Of a DNA stretch of 64,000 nucleotides, positions 1 through 12,214 are shown one piece after another (position 1 is the first letter of the stretch; each line of letters begins with the position of its first letter). A program made the translations under genes and the position numbers. This DNA is from Chamaecyparis obtusa (Eukaryota > Streptophyta > Pinopsida > Cupressales > Cupressaceae), in NCBI GenBank assembly GCA_027943335.1, contig BSBK01000522.1, positions 1,486,001 to 1,550,000 on the forward strand. The letters are read 5' to 3'. Below the pieces are notes generated by a model. The model did not search any database. It was not told where the DNA came from and saw nothing but the letters and a program-made list of their open reading frames with translations.

Positions 1-1290
1 TTGTTGGATTTCTCACTTTTCTGGCACATCTGTCGAACTTAGCACCATTTAACGACTGGGCCCGAAAAACATTTGGACTTAGAGAAATAAAAGGCATCTT
101 CAGGCTTTATACTTAGGAAATAATAAAGGGTCCGCTAGGCAAACGAATCTTATAGAAGATTTGGCCCCGCATGACGATGGAAAGACACATGACAAAACCC
201 CGACAAAGTGGAAAGAAAAAGGTAACGAAGAAATAGACTTGAGGTAGGGTTTTAGGACTTAGACAAAAATTTTGAAACCCTTGCATGGATAAACCCTATT
301 TCTTCATACCTTGACACAGGATATGGCAAATTTTCAAAGATTTTGTAGGAATGAAGACCATTTTCATTGGATTTTTTGCAATGACTGGAAACTGGGCTAA
401 CAAACCCTTTGAAAGCACTTAATTTTTGGATAACACTATCAAATCTATGAAACACAAGAATGTATCCTTTGCCCCAAAATGTAGTGTACCCATTTCCTAG
501 CCGTTTTGGGAATGGCTAGGGGACGTTTTTGGGACAACCAACAACCCCCTATGGCTAGGAATGCCCCTTGGTGTTAAAAAACAAAAATAAAGTTTTGTTT
601 TAAATTTTGTTTGCTTCTATAGCTCCATGTGAGAATCAAACATCTATTCTAATTTCAAATGTATGAGAATTGAATTTATTCAATGAAATACAGATTAAAT
701 GTTATAGTTTGTTAATTTTTTGAGTCATGCCAAGTCTGAGTCTCAACACTGTGCTTGAAAAATTTCATTCTTGAGTTTTAAACTTAAAAAAATGCAGCAT
801 CTTATTTATTTGTATAATTGTGCTTTATTTTCTCTAAACATGTCTACTATTTGACACTAACCATAGTGGCTACCATTGGAAGATCCATTTTTGCCAAAGG
901 GTAATAGTGTTTTATATAGTTTTGTGCAGTGAAATTGGGAGACATGTCTCCTCCTCGTAAGACACATTTCGGAGATAGAGATGTGTCTCCAATTCTTTTT
1001 ATGCATCTAAAGTTTTTGTTTTGGGTCAGAGACTTCACCTTGCCATCTCTTGCCATCTCCTCATCTCCTTTGAAGTTTCTAAATGTTTCCCGCGTGTCAC
1101 CCGTATAAAAAATGCACACAAAAGTCATAAAAATATCAAAAATGTTGTTTTCCTCGTCCATTTGCCATTGAAAGCACTAAAGGTGCCCTAGAAGAGTGAA
1201 ACTTGCATGTAAAATTGCAACCAGGTTTGCATTTACATTTGTTTCCAATTTTGTTAGGTTTAAACACCTTGTAATCATGGCATTCAATGA
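1..1290. other. Non-coding stretch, possibly flank of the hAT relic
   Basis: I see no coding region. The short open frames here lack recognisable motifs. GC-richer words built on 'gtccc', 'gccatctc' and 'ctaggggacg' near 480-560 and 960-1070 resemble words flanking the hAT fragment at 37.7-39.1 kb. They may therefore be subterminal DNA of a related hAT element whose transposase relic starts near 1690. No terminal inverted repeat could be fixed, so this link is weak. Confidence 0.3.
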
Positions 1291-1354
1291 GACAAACTTT
1301 TTTTGAGGCATCTGGGTGTTAAAGTTTTAAATGGTAAAATGTTGCACATACAGT

Positions 1355-1573
1355 GTGAATGTTTCCACATTTTGCATACATGTCTGCCAATGCAATTGCA
1401 AACAACTGCATTGACTAGAATATGTGCAAAATGTGGAAGCATTCACACAACATGTGCAAAATGTGTTCACATGCCTTGTGAATGCTTCAACGTTTTGCAT
1501 ACATGTCGACCAACACAATTGCATACAATTGTGCTAGCAGACATGTATGTAAAATGTGGAAGCATTCACAAGG
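1355..1573. repeat. PPR-motif DNA in alternating inverted copies
   Basis: Four copies of one ~30-bp sequence lie at 1355-1384 (reverse), 1421-1446 (forward), 1475-1507 (reverse) and 1540-1573 (forward). The forward copies translate as CAKCGSIH and DMYVKCGSIHK, which match the core of plant pentatricopeptide-repeat (PPR) motifs (DMYAKCGSI). The reverse copies encode the same words on the minus strand. A short + strand open frame (1303-1668) crosses all four. I read this as rearranged PPR-gene debris able to form foldbacks, not a working PPR gene, because the motifs are not 35-residue spaced and no long PPR array follows. Confidence 0.55.
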
Positions 1574-1689
1574 TATATGCATTGTGCTCATTTTTTGGTC
1601 TTATCGAATGCCATGAATGTAGGTTTTTTCAAAATTCACTAGATCCATTTTATGCAAGCTGCAAGTGAAAACTAAAACAAGTTCAAGTA

Positions 1690-3600
1690 CACTTGGTGAT
1701 ATTTTTTATTTTTTCATGTAGAATCTCAAGTCGGGGAAGACAAGCCTTGTATTGATTATGGAAGTAGTTTGATCGTATTTTGGAGCAAAAAGGTACTGGT
1801 GGAACAGCCACAACCAAATGTAAGTTTGTCCATCGATATGGAAAGGTACTTACACGACGGTGATAGATCAATTCCTTCACATCCATGGAAAAGGTGTTGA
1901 TTCTTGTCCAAATGATGTAGAACGTCAAGAAAGGACTGATGGGAAAGTTTATAATATGAGCTCCTCTCATGTTGCAAAACTAGGCTCAACTGCTGCAACT
2001 CAAAATCAGACTAGAGAGGCCAAGGGAGATGTGTCTTCTAGAGCTCAACATTCTCACAAGATCCATATATTGGCAACTCAAACCTCATTGAAAGACTTTT
2101 TGATGTGTAAGGTTGAGAAGCAGTTGCACACTTCTTTTTTGCAAATGAAATACCATTTAATGTTGCTTGCTCTCCTGTCTTTGGAGAGACGGTCCAAGCT
2201 ATAAATAATGGACCAGCTAGGTATAAGACACTTGGGTTTGAAAAGCTTCACACTACTTTACTTGATAAAAAAATTCTTTGATTAGAGCAACAAATTGCAC
2301 CAATAAAAAGAGTGTGGAGTATAGAAGGATGAAGTATTGTGATGGATGGGTGGACAAATACTAGAAATTGTCCACTACTTAATGTCATGGTAATGTGCAG
2401 TAAAGGGCCTTATTTTTTGAAGGTAATCAATTGTTTAGGAGAAGAAAAAAATGCAGAATTTATTCATAACTAGCCATGTGCTAGCATTGAAGAGGTGGGG
2501 GCATCACATGTAGTCCAAGTTGTTATTGATGCTTCCCTTGTTTGTAAAGTTGCAGGTATGATAGTGCAAAAAATGTACAAGCATATATTTTGGACACCAT
2601 GTTGTGTGTATTCATTGATTAATGCAATCAAAGATTTTGGCAAGCTCCAATGAATTACAAATCTCGTAGAAAAGGGTAAAAAAATACAAATATTCATATG
2701 TAATCATCACCATGCTAAAGCCATCTATCAAAAATTTGCCAAGGTGGAAATTCTGAAACCTGTTGATACACGGTTTGCATCTTATCTTATTCTTCTTGAC
2801 CATCTTTGTGAAGTCCTAGGAGCTTTGTGTTCCACGGTGGTTTATGATACATGGGCATCTTGGAGACAATCTACATCAGATACTGCAGTTGAGGTGAGAG
2901 GTTCGGTCCTTGATGATCGTTTTTGGACTGATGTTAGATTTGTTGTGGACTTTATTAGGCCTATATGTGGGGTGATTAAATTTGCAGACTCAGTCAAGCC
3001 ATGTTTTAGAGAAATTTATGAAGAAAAAGATTTCATGTTTGAAAGTGTCAAGAAAATAATAGATGTTAGAGATATTTATATCCTTTGATAGAAGAAAAGT
3101 TACAAGGAAGATGTAACAAACTTAACACGCCCCTTCATTGTGCTGCCTATGCCTTAATTCCTAAATGGCATAATACACAAGAGACCAATAAGAGGGCTTC
3201 ATATGAGGATAGAAAGGTAATGAAGGGATTTTGGGTTGCGATAAAAAGGATTTATGGTTGAGGTGGGGAGGCTTCAAGAAGAGTTAATGGAATAAGTTTT
3301 CATGTGGGGTTGGTGATTTTGCTTCAGCAGAATCTTTATATGACATGCAAGCAAAGAAAGACCCTATAGGGTGGTGGAACCATGGAGGTGAAATTCCTGA
3401 ATTGCAATCATCTGCAATAAGATTGTTCTTACAAGATATTTCTCTCACAAGATATTTCTCTCACAAGTAGTTAGCACTTCATCTTTTGAGAGAAATTGGA
3501 GTACTTATGGTTTTATTCATTCACTAAAGTGGAACTAATTAGGGTGAAAGAAAGTAGAGAACCTGGTGTACATGTAATGTCTCGTTTTAGGAACAATGCA
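1690..3600 (+). pseudogene. hAT transposase relic with DUF659 region (5' part)
   Basis: Broken + strand frames encode the middle of a plant hAT transposase with a DUF659 domain. Visible stretches include FANEIPFNVACSPVFGE (about 2125-2190), SIVMDGWTNTRNCPLLNV (about 2335-2390), a decayed 'ASHVVQVVIDAS' block (about 2500-2540), and KPVDTRFASYLILLDHL followed by WASWRQSTSDTA (2755-2890). The hAT C-terminal dimerisation words SFERNWSTYGFIHSLKWN are at 3478-3535. Several stops and frameshifts occur between them, so no protein can be made. The relic is cut at about 3600 by an LTR-like insertion and seems to resume at 5063. Confidence 0.75.
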
Positions 3601-5062
3601 ATATAACCACAAAATGCAATGCTTTGATACCAATTGTAATGTCCATTATGTAAATTCAATGAAATAAGGGACTGTTAACTCACAATTCGATTGCAAGAGA
3701 CTTCTTTTTAATCAACACTCTACTTATAACACAAAAATCCTTAGTAAAATTATATTGATATCCCTTCCTATAAGAATGATGACTTGTGATCTTTATAATT
3801 GATATCCTTAGAATATACAATTGATACCACTTATATTATGATAATCTTTATCACTATATATTAATATAATATACCACTTGTCAATGAATACCTTTTCAAT
3901 TTGTATAAGATGAGATTGAGTATCTTTTCTGTCTCTGATATGCTGATGAGAATTATGCAATGATGATCTCTGTTATACTCTGATCTGCAATTATGGAGTT
4001 TATTCTGCTATTCCTGATATGACAATGTAAATTGTGATGCAAGTTGTTCTTAATCGCTTATAGCTGTTCCTGATATGGCGATATAAATATGCTGTAAATC
4101 TTCTCTTTCTATCACTTATAGCTGTGTCTGATAGGGAGATATAAATATGCTGTAAGTTTGCACACTATTGTTTATAGCGATGATGGTGTAATTTCTGTTT
4201 CTGATGCAGACTTAAGGAATATGCAATGGTGGTAGTGCTTTTCCTGATTGCTATCCTTAAATTTTTGCAACCTAATTTGCCAAAAGGCATCTGCTTAAAT
4301 GAGCGATCCAATTTTGGATGAATAGAATAAAAAGAAACAATTTGATGATCCCCCTTGAGTTGATGTTTCAATCTCCTTTAATATCTTTTCAAGGGAACCA
4401 ATTCCAAAGAGACATATCTCACAATTTGCACCACTTCAGTTAACAAACAAATTATACTTAATTTAATGCTGCATTAATACTGTTTTATCCTTAACCACTG
4501 ACCTGTATCTCTTCATTTACAAATCACTAAATCACATCCGTTCATAATGAATATTGTTTATATATATTAATTCTTTTTTATTGCACCCCTATAAGCATGT
4601 CACCTTAATTTTTATTGATATAAATGTATTAATCCACTTTAGTGAATCACTGCTTTAACACATTACTTAATGCTGTTTTTATCCTTTTTTGTTTTTATTG
4701 CTGACTGGCGTTCCCTTAGCATATGTATCACTGTCACATATAATCTTAATTATTTTAATCGCTTCTCTAAGTCAATAGATGTTTCGTATTAATTTCGATA
4801 CCCTTGATCATTGCTGATAACTGCCTTCCTTCCTCTTACAAACCCTTTGCTCCAAATGCTCGCCCATGATGAAATGGTAACTGCAAAATCCTTATCAAAG
4901 AAAGGAACTTTATGATCAATATGTGGATGTTGATCAGATTCATCATTGTTCTTATCTACTTTTTCTTTATCATCACTTCTCTAATTATATAAAGTGTTGT
5001 CTCATAACTATATGACTTTAAGTCTTTTGGTCTATTCTTCCATTGGTGCCATATGAAGAAGC
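3601..5062 (-). mobile_element. LTR-like insertion splitting the hAT relic
   Basis: hAT homology stops near 3600 and resumes near 5063, so the ~1.45 kb between is probably inserted. At 3618-3645 the + strand reads as the complement of an LTR end joined to a primer binding site: on the minus strand GGACATTACA, two bases, then TGGTATCAAAGC (tRNA-Met type, one mismatch). This suggests a minus-oriented LTR running rightward from 3635 with almost no internal DNA left. Degenerate repeats with 'tatagctgt..ctgata' and 'gatataaatatgctgtaa' at 4020-4160 resemble, in reverse, words in the LTR-like element at 18.4-22.7 kb. The far end and any target duplication were not found. Confidence 0.5.
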
Positions 5063-5362
5063 TTGAGAAATAACTATAATGTTCGTTTAGATGTGGACAT
5101 CACAGTACATTCATATCTCACTTTGTCTTCTCTCTCTCGTGTTGACCTTGCATACATGGAGGGTCCTTCAGCAAAATGGGACCAAATTGCACTGGATGGA
5201 GAAGCTGCAGCCATGGTGGATGAAGCGGTTGAAACAGATGGCCTTAATGAATTACCCCTAGTTCTACTACCATTAGAGGAACTTGAGTTGTAGAGTGATG
5301 ATTATCCAAAGAGCATCATCGTTGAGGACCTTGATATGGGTGATCAAAACATTGAAGAGTAG
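5063..5362 (+). pseudogene. hAT transposase relic, C-terminal tail
   Basis: The 76-codon frame contains YMEGPSAKWDQIALDG followed by an acidic tail (EAAAMVDEAVE, LPLEELEL). This is the typical extreme C-terminus of DUF659-type hAT transposases, where a G-x-KWD motif follows the dimerisation domain. After a stop at 5291-5293 the same frame continues with acidic residues to another stop at 5360-5362. It is best explained as the end of the relic interrupted at 3601-5062. It starts at a TTG, has no independent promoter or domain, and is not a separate gene. Confidence 0.6.
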
Positions 5363-6950
5363 ATGATAGATTTCTGTTTTTTGATTTTTGTTTGAATATC
5401 GGCATTGAACTATCAATATTTTTGAATTTCAATATCTAATGATGATCCAATATGAGATATGTAGTGAGTTTTGAGCTCTTTGACTCTGACACAATGACAT
5501 TTGTGATTGTAAGATCCTCTATAGAAATCTTGTCCAAAATAACACTAAACCTGAATATCCCTTACTTTCTAAATTCAAATTTGAGACCCTTTCACTGCAC
5601 TTTTCAATGATTCAGTATCTATGCATTTTGTCAAACAGTTTGCAAGCATGTAAAGTAACATGTTGTGGGATATTTGGAAGGACAATAAATATTTCTTCAC
5701 AAAGTACATACTTGACGATATTCAATACTGATTAGTGAAAAGATTCACGCTGCTGACATGCATACAAATGATGAATAGAAGAACAATCACATACCGGAGA
5801 TTGCATACTTCATTGCAGCAACTATAATACCCAGAAATCATTTTGACAGGAAATATAATCTTTATCAATTATTGTAATGTTTAGCTTTTCAGAATGTGCT
5901 AACATAAAAATATAGTGTTCAACAAACATGGCAAGCACTCACAAAGTAGTCAAAAGAAACCAAGCCATGCACCTTGCACTGGGACGAACTTTCCAGGAAT
6001 GGCCTCCATGTGATATTAGAGTTTGAATGACTGCTCTTAGGATTCCCAATAGAATTTGGAGGTGATTCTGATGATCTCCAACTCAACAGTTCTTGTTCAT
6101 CACTGCCTGTCCCAGAATTCCTGATCGTTTCCAGCATATGAGGAGCATACCTGGAGGTCTACACACTAACTCTCTCCATGCTCCGCAATATTCTGAAATT
6201 AGATTCTTTTCCATGACCACCTTTCATGCCAAGTATCTGAGCTCTGTCCAGATAACACAACCATAGCTGTGATAGTAATACAGGAAGGCTCATGGCAAGG
6301 ATGAAATACATGGCAACCAGCAAATAAGCTTCTCGGCACTCACACAGCATACAGGGAAACCAGTTGATTTGCAAAGAAATACATTAAGATTCTTTCTGCA
6401 AATATCACCACTTCCCGTAAACTCCAGACCTCACGGCAGATGCAGACACGTTTTTAAATATTTCGCCAGAACTATATCAGAGCATTAGAACTTGCGAATA
6501 TTACCGTTTCTTTAATCAAGCCAGACATATATCTTCGCGGGAATATCAATGTTTGCCAGCCAATGAAAATATTTCTTCTTCAAATAGTTTCTCCTCAAGT
6601 ATTGCCGTTTCTTTAATCTTCCCCAATATTATAATATTTAGCCTCCAAACTATATCACCGGCACATAAAACAAAAACTTCTTAATTTTATTCTGCCAAAT
6701 GATAGTTTCAATCTTTAAATCTTCGACTCCCTTCTTGACTTATTCCGCCTGCTAATAATATAATCTCCAATGTCATTCGATTAATATCTCTCACCAGTAA
6801 AATAATATTTCATTTGCAAACTTGTTGCCCAAAAATTCGGTCCCCATTAAAAATTTTCATATGCCTATCGCTAACCTCATGTTCGTGAATTAGCATGTCA
6901 ATTTTATGTTACTCTCTCATGTTACATCTCAAGAGAGAAGGACAAATGCT
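5363..6950. other. Non-coding, no gene recognised
   Basis: Only short random frames are present. A 22-bp word at 5615-5640 (core tttgtcaaacagtttgca) is repeated exactly near 23444-23466. The DNA from 5823 starts with 'tataataccc', which resembles the TGTAATxxCCCC start of the LTR-like elements elsewhere in the window, but no matching target duplication was found. Confidence 0.3.
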
Positions 6951-6966
6951 ACCAAAAAGATGAAAA

Positions 6967-7339
6967 GCCGATCAAGAATAGTAGTTGACAAGTGCAATTT
7001 CTGAAATTCCGAAAAGAGTGGATGGAAAAGCCAATCGGGAATAGTAGCTGAGAGGTGTGAATGGCGATTAGGAATAGTAGCTGACATGTGCAAATGCCGA
7101 TCGGGAATAGTAGCTTGGTAGTGAATTCTTGAAAATTCGAAGAGCTATTGGGACCCACATCATGTCAAGTCATCAAAGCGGAAATGGAAGCCTGGTGGTA
7201 GAATTCCCAAAAAGTAAGAAGGCGGAAATGGAAGCTTGGTGGTAGAATTCCCGAAAAGTAAGAAGGCGAAAATGGAGGCTTGGTAGTGCAATTTCCAAAA
7301 ATCCGAAGAGATGTTGGGACCCACACTGTGCCAAGTCAT
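6967..7339. repeat. Compound tandem-repeat block
   Basis: Three layers are visible. Four ~33-bp copies built on 'gccgatcgggaatagtagct' start at 6967, 7029, 7062 and 7095. Three ~44-bp copies built on 'aaggcggaaatggaagcttg' lie at about 7176, 7219 and 7263. These last three are bracketed by two ~36-bp copies containing 'ttgggacccaca' and 'caagtcat' at 7138-7173 and 7304-7339. The organisation resembles the internal repeats of some long plant LTRs. No coding function is supported; the open frames on the minus strand only reflect the repeat period. Confidence 0.75.
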
Positions 7340-9592
7340 GGGTGGATCGGAAAGTGAAGGGTAGAAGTGCAATTCTTGAAATACCGAAAATGGGAGGCTT
7401 GCGGTGGTTAGATGGACTTAGGAGATTTTTCATCCTAGCTACTCCATTGGCGGATTTTGAAGGTATGTGATGAAATTCCCACCTCAATGGAAATGAAGTG
7501 TCATTATTATCTCCTCAAAAGCAACAACTATTAGAAAGACAGAAAATCGAGATTATTGATGTTGAGGTGCCAATTTCGGATCAATAAGTTGGTAGTTGTT
7601 CCTAAATCTGAAGGTGTTATTTCCTTTTTAAAATATTTTTGACAAAGATAGTGACGAGGAGGCCACGTAAACTTTATTGAAAATGTCTCTTAATTTTCAA
7701 ATATTCTCTATGACATGTGTCTTACAACCGTTTCTTTTTTCAAGAAAACTATATTATAATGACCTGGGTAGGCCAAAGGACTTTTGAACAGTATGCAAGG
7801 GATTGGCAATCTTTGGCCAGAATTCCCCCTGTTGCTGTGACAATTGAGTGAGACTCGAATTTTGAGTCATGGTTCTTGCTCATTAAAATTTTTGTTATTA
7901 GCCTTTACTGTGGGATGGGTGAATATGGGATGATTCAATAAATTAATCATTGATGTCAAACTGTGTTTTTGAATTTGTGATTATAAGGTGATTTGAGAGT
8001 CATTATTTATTTATTGTTTTGTTCGACAGATTTATATCACTTGTGGGTACACTGCACATGTAATCTTCATGTTTGTGGAGGTGCATTTGCAGAATTAATT
8101 ATGGTGATTTCATTGAGTTTTGGTTTTCATGGTCGTGAGAATTGAGGCATAGCCGTAGGAACTAGTTATATTAATTTTGATTGCATATCTGTTCGTAAAT
8201 GTCTCATAGTGATGAACATTCATTTGAAGCCTCTTCTGCTCTTTGGTTAAGAGCATACCCCATCTTTATTGGAAAACAATAAAAACATATTCATTGAATA
8301 TCTATTCCAGGGAATTGTACCTGTCAATTCAGAGATTGAGCTAATAGAAAGCTCTTTCAACTATTCGTTAATAGAGAAGTCTTGTGAGGGTTTGAGTCAG
8401 TATTATTAAAGACCAATCTCTCAACTAACAAAACTTTAAGAAGGCCGATGACATATTAAAGTATATTTTGGCAATGTAAATACAATTCCCAAATATTTGA
8501 TAGCTGTCCCAAAAATATATAAATTAATCTCAGAACTCATTGACGTAGAGGAATATTAATCATGACACCTATAATTTTAAGTAGCAGACATTATTCCTCT
8601 GAAGCAATAACCTTATTTTTCAAGTAAGATTTAATCATCAGGTACCTTAAATATGAAAATTCCCTCTTTTTCCGGATTCTACAAATTCTGTGCAAATGTG
8701 AACTCTGTTGCGAATCCACTCCCTTAAGAAGAACTAGGTTTCGTTCCAGCTCTCCAGTCAAATCCTTGAAGGTTTTTGTCTCCAAAAATTTTCTGTCAAC
8801 GACGAAGCATCAACAATTTTAACAACTTTAATAAAACATCTGAACATCCCTGAATAATCCTCTCCACAAACTTTTATGGCAATCTCCAAGAAACTCTTGG
8901 TTTTTCCAGCTTGTCTCTTGGCCTTCTACTTCTTGTCTTTTAAAGTGACTTTTATTTTATAATTTTGGCTGGCTAAATAAGTCACTTATTAAATAATTAA
9001 ATTAAGTGTCATTGTATTTTGACCACTTAAATTTTAATTATTTAATTAATTTCAAATGTCTCATGAAAGGGACATTATAGTGATTTGTTTATTTAAAGTT
9101 AAAACCTAGTGTTAAACTTTACCACTGTTCTTGTTTTCAAAGTTCTATCTTCTATGTCATGTTATTTTGTGGAAGTTATTAAATTTTATAAAAAAATTGG
9201 TGTCTCAATGTACCTCCATCTCTTATTTTTGAAAATTAACTGTACTAGTGCCGGTACCAATCTCTGAGGTATCCAAGCACCCCCGTCTCCTACTGACCTT
9301 GGTTTTGAGTCTTTGGATATTGATAGCCCAAATGAAGCTTATTTTCGTAGACTGTTGTCCTTTGGTGTTAGAGACTAATACATACATGTTTGAGACTTTT
9401 GGATGGTAGTAGACTATGGTTTTTTGATGTTTGAGACAAATAGATACATGTTTGAGAGTTTTGGATATTAGCAGACTATGGTTTTTTAATGTTTGAGACT
9501 GCTGTTATAATGCTTTATTGAAATTTGTTATGCTGTTATCCTACTGCTCTCATGATTCATTTACACATTGATATTGTTGTTATTAGTTATTG
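7340..9592. other. Non-coding, with an LTR-like 3' terminus near 9079
   Basis: No gene recognised. The last part (8940-9079) is rich in 'tcacttattaaataatta' words and ends 'gaaagggacattata'. A similar AT-rich tail ending 'gaagggactttaga' is at 24620-24792. Both look like 3' ends of related long LTRs whose canonical ends are GGGACATTACA, but neither has a clear target duplication. Confidence 0.35.
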
Positions 9593-9593
9593 A

Positions 9594-9669
<76 letters not shown>
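9593..9669. repeat. Compound (CT)n-(AT)n microsatellite
   Basis: An uninterrupted run of CT dinucleotides to about 9629 is followed after 'actgtg' by an uninterrupted TA run to about 9669. The + strand open frame through it (Ser/Leu then Ile/Tyr repeats) is an artefact of the repeat. Confidence 0.95.
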
Positions 9670-9670
<1 letters not shown>

Positions 9671-10855
9671 TGCTGTCCTGTGTGGTACTCCCATCCCCGT
9701 CCTTGAAACGCTTTGGAACATTATATCAAATAGATCTTAGACAACTTTGATAACTCGGACTTAATTTACTGATTATAGTTTATACATAAAGCAATATCAT
9801 TACATTCCATACAACAATGACATATGTCTCAATTTTTTTAATGAGGAACAACATTTGACAAATGCAATTCCAATCTCTTTCTTGTTACATAAATGATTGG
9901 ACTTCATTCAAATAGTTCTAAATTATCAGCAATTACAACAATAGTTCATATCAACAAAATGTTGGAGTTCCCTAGGATATTGGAAAAGTGACAAAAAAGG
10001 GACATTATAAGAGGCAAGGGAGTCCAAATGTGCAATTTTCAAAATACCGTAGAGCATTTTTTTGGATGGGTGATGAAACTATCTTGGTGTAGCCTATTGA
10101 TTTTGTAATCACCTTGACAATTATGAAACCACCACCTTTTGGAACTAGTAGTTGTGTAATTGTCCTTGGTCATAATCAATGGTTGCATAATCATCTCTTT
10201 TTGCAACTGATAGTTTCACACAAATGCCAATAACTCCATTGTTTTCTACCTAGAAACATTTGCTCCCTTCAACAAAAGTGTTCTTCAAGTTGTGCTCTAC
10301 ATTGCCATGGATTCATGGTGTGACTAACTCATTTTTTGATAATATTTGAATCATGGGGGTTGAGAAAACTATGCAGTGTTTTTTTTGTAGTACACTCATT
10401 CCTTTTAGATGAGTCTAACCTAGGTGAAGCTATCCAAGTTATAGAAGTGGTCATCTCCTCCAAAGATGTGCAAATGTAGGACAATACTCAAGTAATAAAC
10501 GCCAAGGAAAGTTATCATGTTTATGGCCTATTCTTCACTAAAGGAGCCAACTGCATAGTTGATTTGAGTATGGGTTGGACAAGGGAATTAAACTTCACAA
10601 AGAAACTGACAAAGTAGAGTGTCAATGACAAATAGGAAGGGGCTAGCTACCTCAACATTGAGATTTGTGTGAGGATTTTGTTTTAAATTAATTGCGCAAG
10701 AGATAGAGGTGCTATAATAAGCCTTTACATGTTGAGGAGTTCAACATTAGGACCGAGGAGCCTAAGATAGCAAAAATGTGGACTAGGAGATTGAAGCAAT
10801 GTTTGTGCTAATTGTTGAGCTAATAATTGTGTTCAAATGCTTGTTCTTGTAAATA
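9670..10855. other. Non-coding or unrecognisably decayed retroelement DNA
   Basis: No intact frame. The stretch lies immediately upstream of a gypsy RT relic in the same orientation, so it may hold the decayed gag/protease part of that element, but no motif supports this directly. Confidence 0.3.
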
Positions 10856-11830
10856 CTATGAGATGAAAGGAGTACAAAACTTTTGTAAAAAAAAATGAAG
10901 ATGAAGATGCATGAAGGCATAAGGCTTGGGAAGAAAATGCTCTACCTCTATATCAAAATGAAGGATGAGATAAACAAAATGTTCACTGCAATAGTCATTG
11001 TCTTCATTGAAGAATCTAATTGGGTAACCTTCCCGAGTCCGGGCATAAAAAAGGATGGTCAGAGTTACATTTGTGTTGACCACTACTCATTGATTCAAGC
11101 TTGTGTGGTAGAAATATTTCCAAAACTATTCACTTAAAAGATCATGGTAGGTTTGGAAAGATGTGAGGTAAGTGTAGTCGTTGATGGCTTTACAAGTCTC
11201 CACTAGGTCTAGGTTGCAAAGGAGGGCAAGGTAGAGACAAAATTTTTGATAGAGTAGGGCTCCTTACAGAATCTGATCCCTTTTCGTTTGAAAAATGTGC
11301 AATACTTTGTAGTGGAGGCCTTACACAGATTTCATCCATAAATTTCTCTAATGTATATTGACTATTGGCTTGTATATGACCTCTTGAAGTATTGTCATGA
11401 GAGTTTGTGGTTATTGTTTGAGAGACTAGGCAACTATAGATGTCACTCATTTTGAAGAATTGTGGCTTTGTGCCATCATTTGGAAATTTGCTTAGGCATG
11501 TGGCTTGCAACGAAGACTTGCTTATTGAATCAATGAAGGTTGTCATGATATTGCAATGGAAGGAACCACACACCCAAAAGGATTTGCGTGCTTTGTCGGC
11601 ACATACAAGGTATTATTGCAACTTCATTAGGCACTATGGGAAGTTTATAGAGCCAATCTAGAACTACTCAAGAAGGATTGTCCTCGTTACCAAGAGTACT
11701 TTAAGATCTTCAAGGAAAAGTTGGGGAGTGCACTGTTCCTAGAGTTGTTGAAGTAGTAGATCTCCATACGTAAACTGGGGAAGCTACAATGAATCACCTC
11801 ATCTACTTTTCTATCAGAAAGTTATTATTG
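10856..11830 (+). pseudogene. Ty3/gypsy reverse transcriptase relic
   Basis: Decayed + strand frames retain gypsy RT words in the correct order. 'EINKMF..VIVFIEESNWVTFPSPGIKKDGQSYICVD' style residues lie at 10950-11085 (RT fingers: I-x-x-x-x-W-V-[ST]-P-x-x-x-x-x-K-K-D-G and CVD). 'VDGFTSLH' follows at about 11180 (F-S-x-x-D-G-F-S-G-Y region). 'LRALSAHTRYYCNFIRHYGKFIEPI' residues are at 11587-11660, corresponding to the RT/RNase H boundary (LRSFLGhtgYYRRFI). The catalytic YxDD region is unreadable because of stops and frameshifts. The relic is cut off by the hAT element starting at 11919. Confidence 0.65.
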
Positions 11831-12214
11831 GGTGGAAAGTGTTAGACATATTGAGATGTTGGCGTCGTTGTTAAAACTTCCATACCAATTGTCTGGCAGC
11901 ATGATTGGTTGTTGGCGGCATAGTTTAAAGACTTGGACTTGCCATGGACTTGGCAAACCAAGAAATTGGACTTGTACTTGGACTCGCGAAAGGACTTGGC
12001 AAAAGGAAAAAATCATAGTTTTACATAAAAACAAAAAGAAGTTACTGCATTTAAAGAACATAAGAGCCATATTTGATACATTACACGTCATATGAATCTC
12101 AAACACTCAATATATGAAATATGATCATAGTTGCAAACTTTAAAATATATAACAGCAGCATAAGTTTGTTAATATTTACAAAATTAGATATAATGACATG
12201 TCCAAATGTGAAAA

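Noticed and set aside
1303..1668. 121-codon + strand frame as a PPR gene
   Set aside because: Only two short PPR cores, no 35-residue spacing, and the same words occur inverted on the other strand.
5823..9079. One long solo LTR from 'tataataccc' to 'gggacattata'
   Set aside because: Flanking 5-mers gcaac and gtgat do not match, and no partner or internal support fixes the ends.
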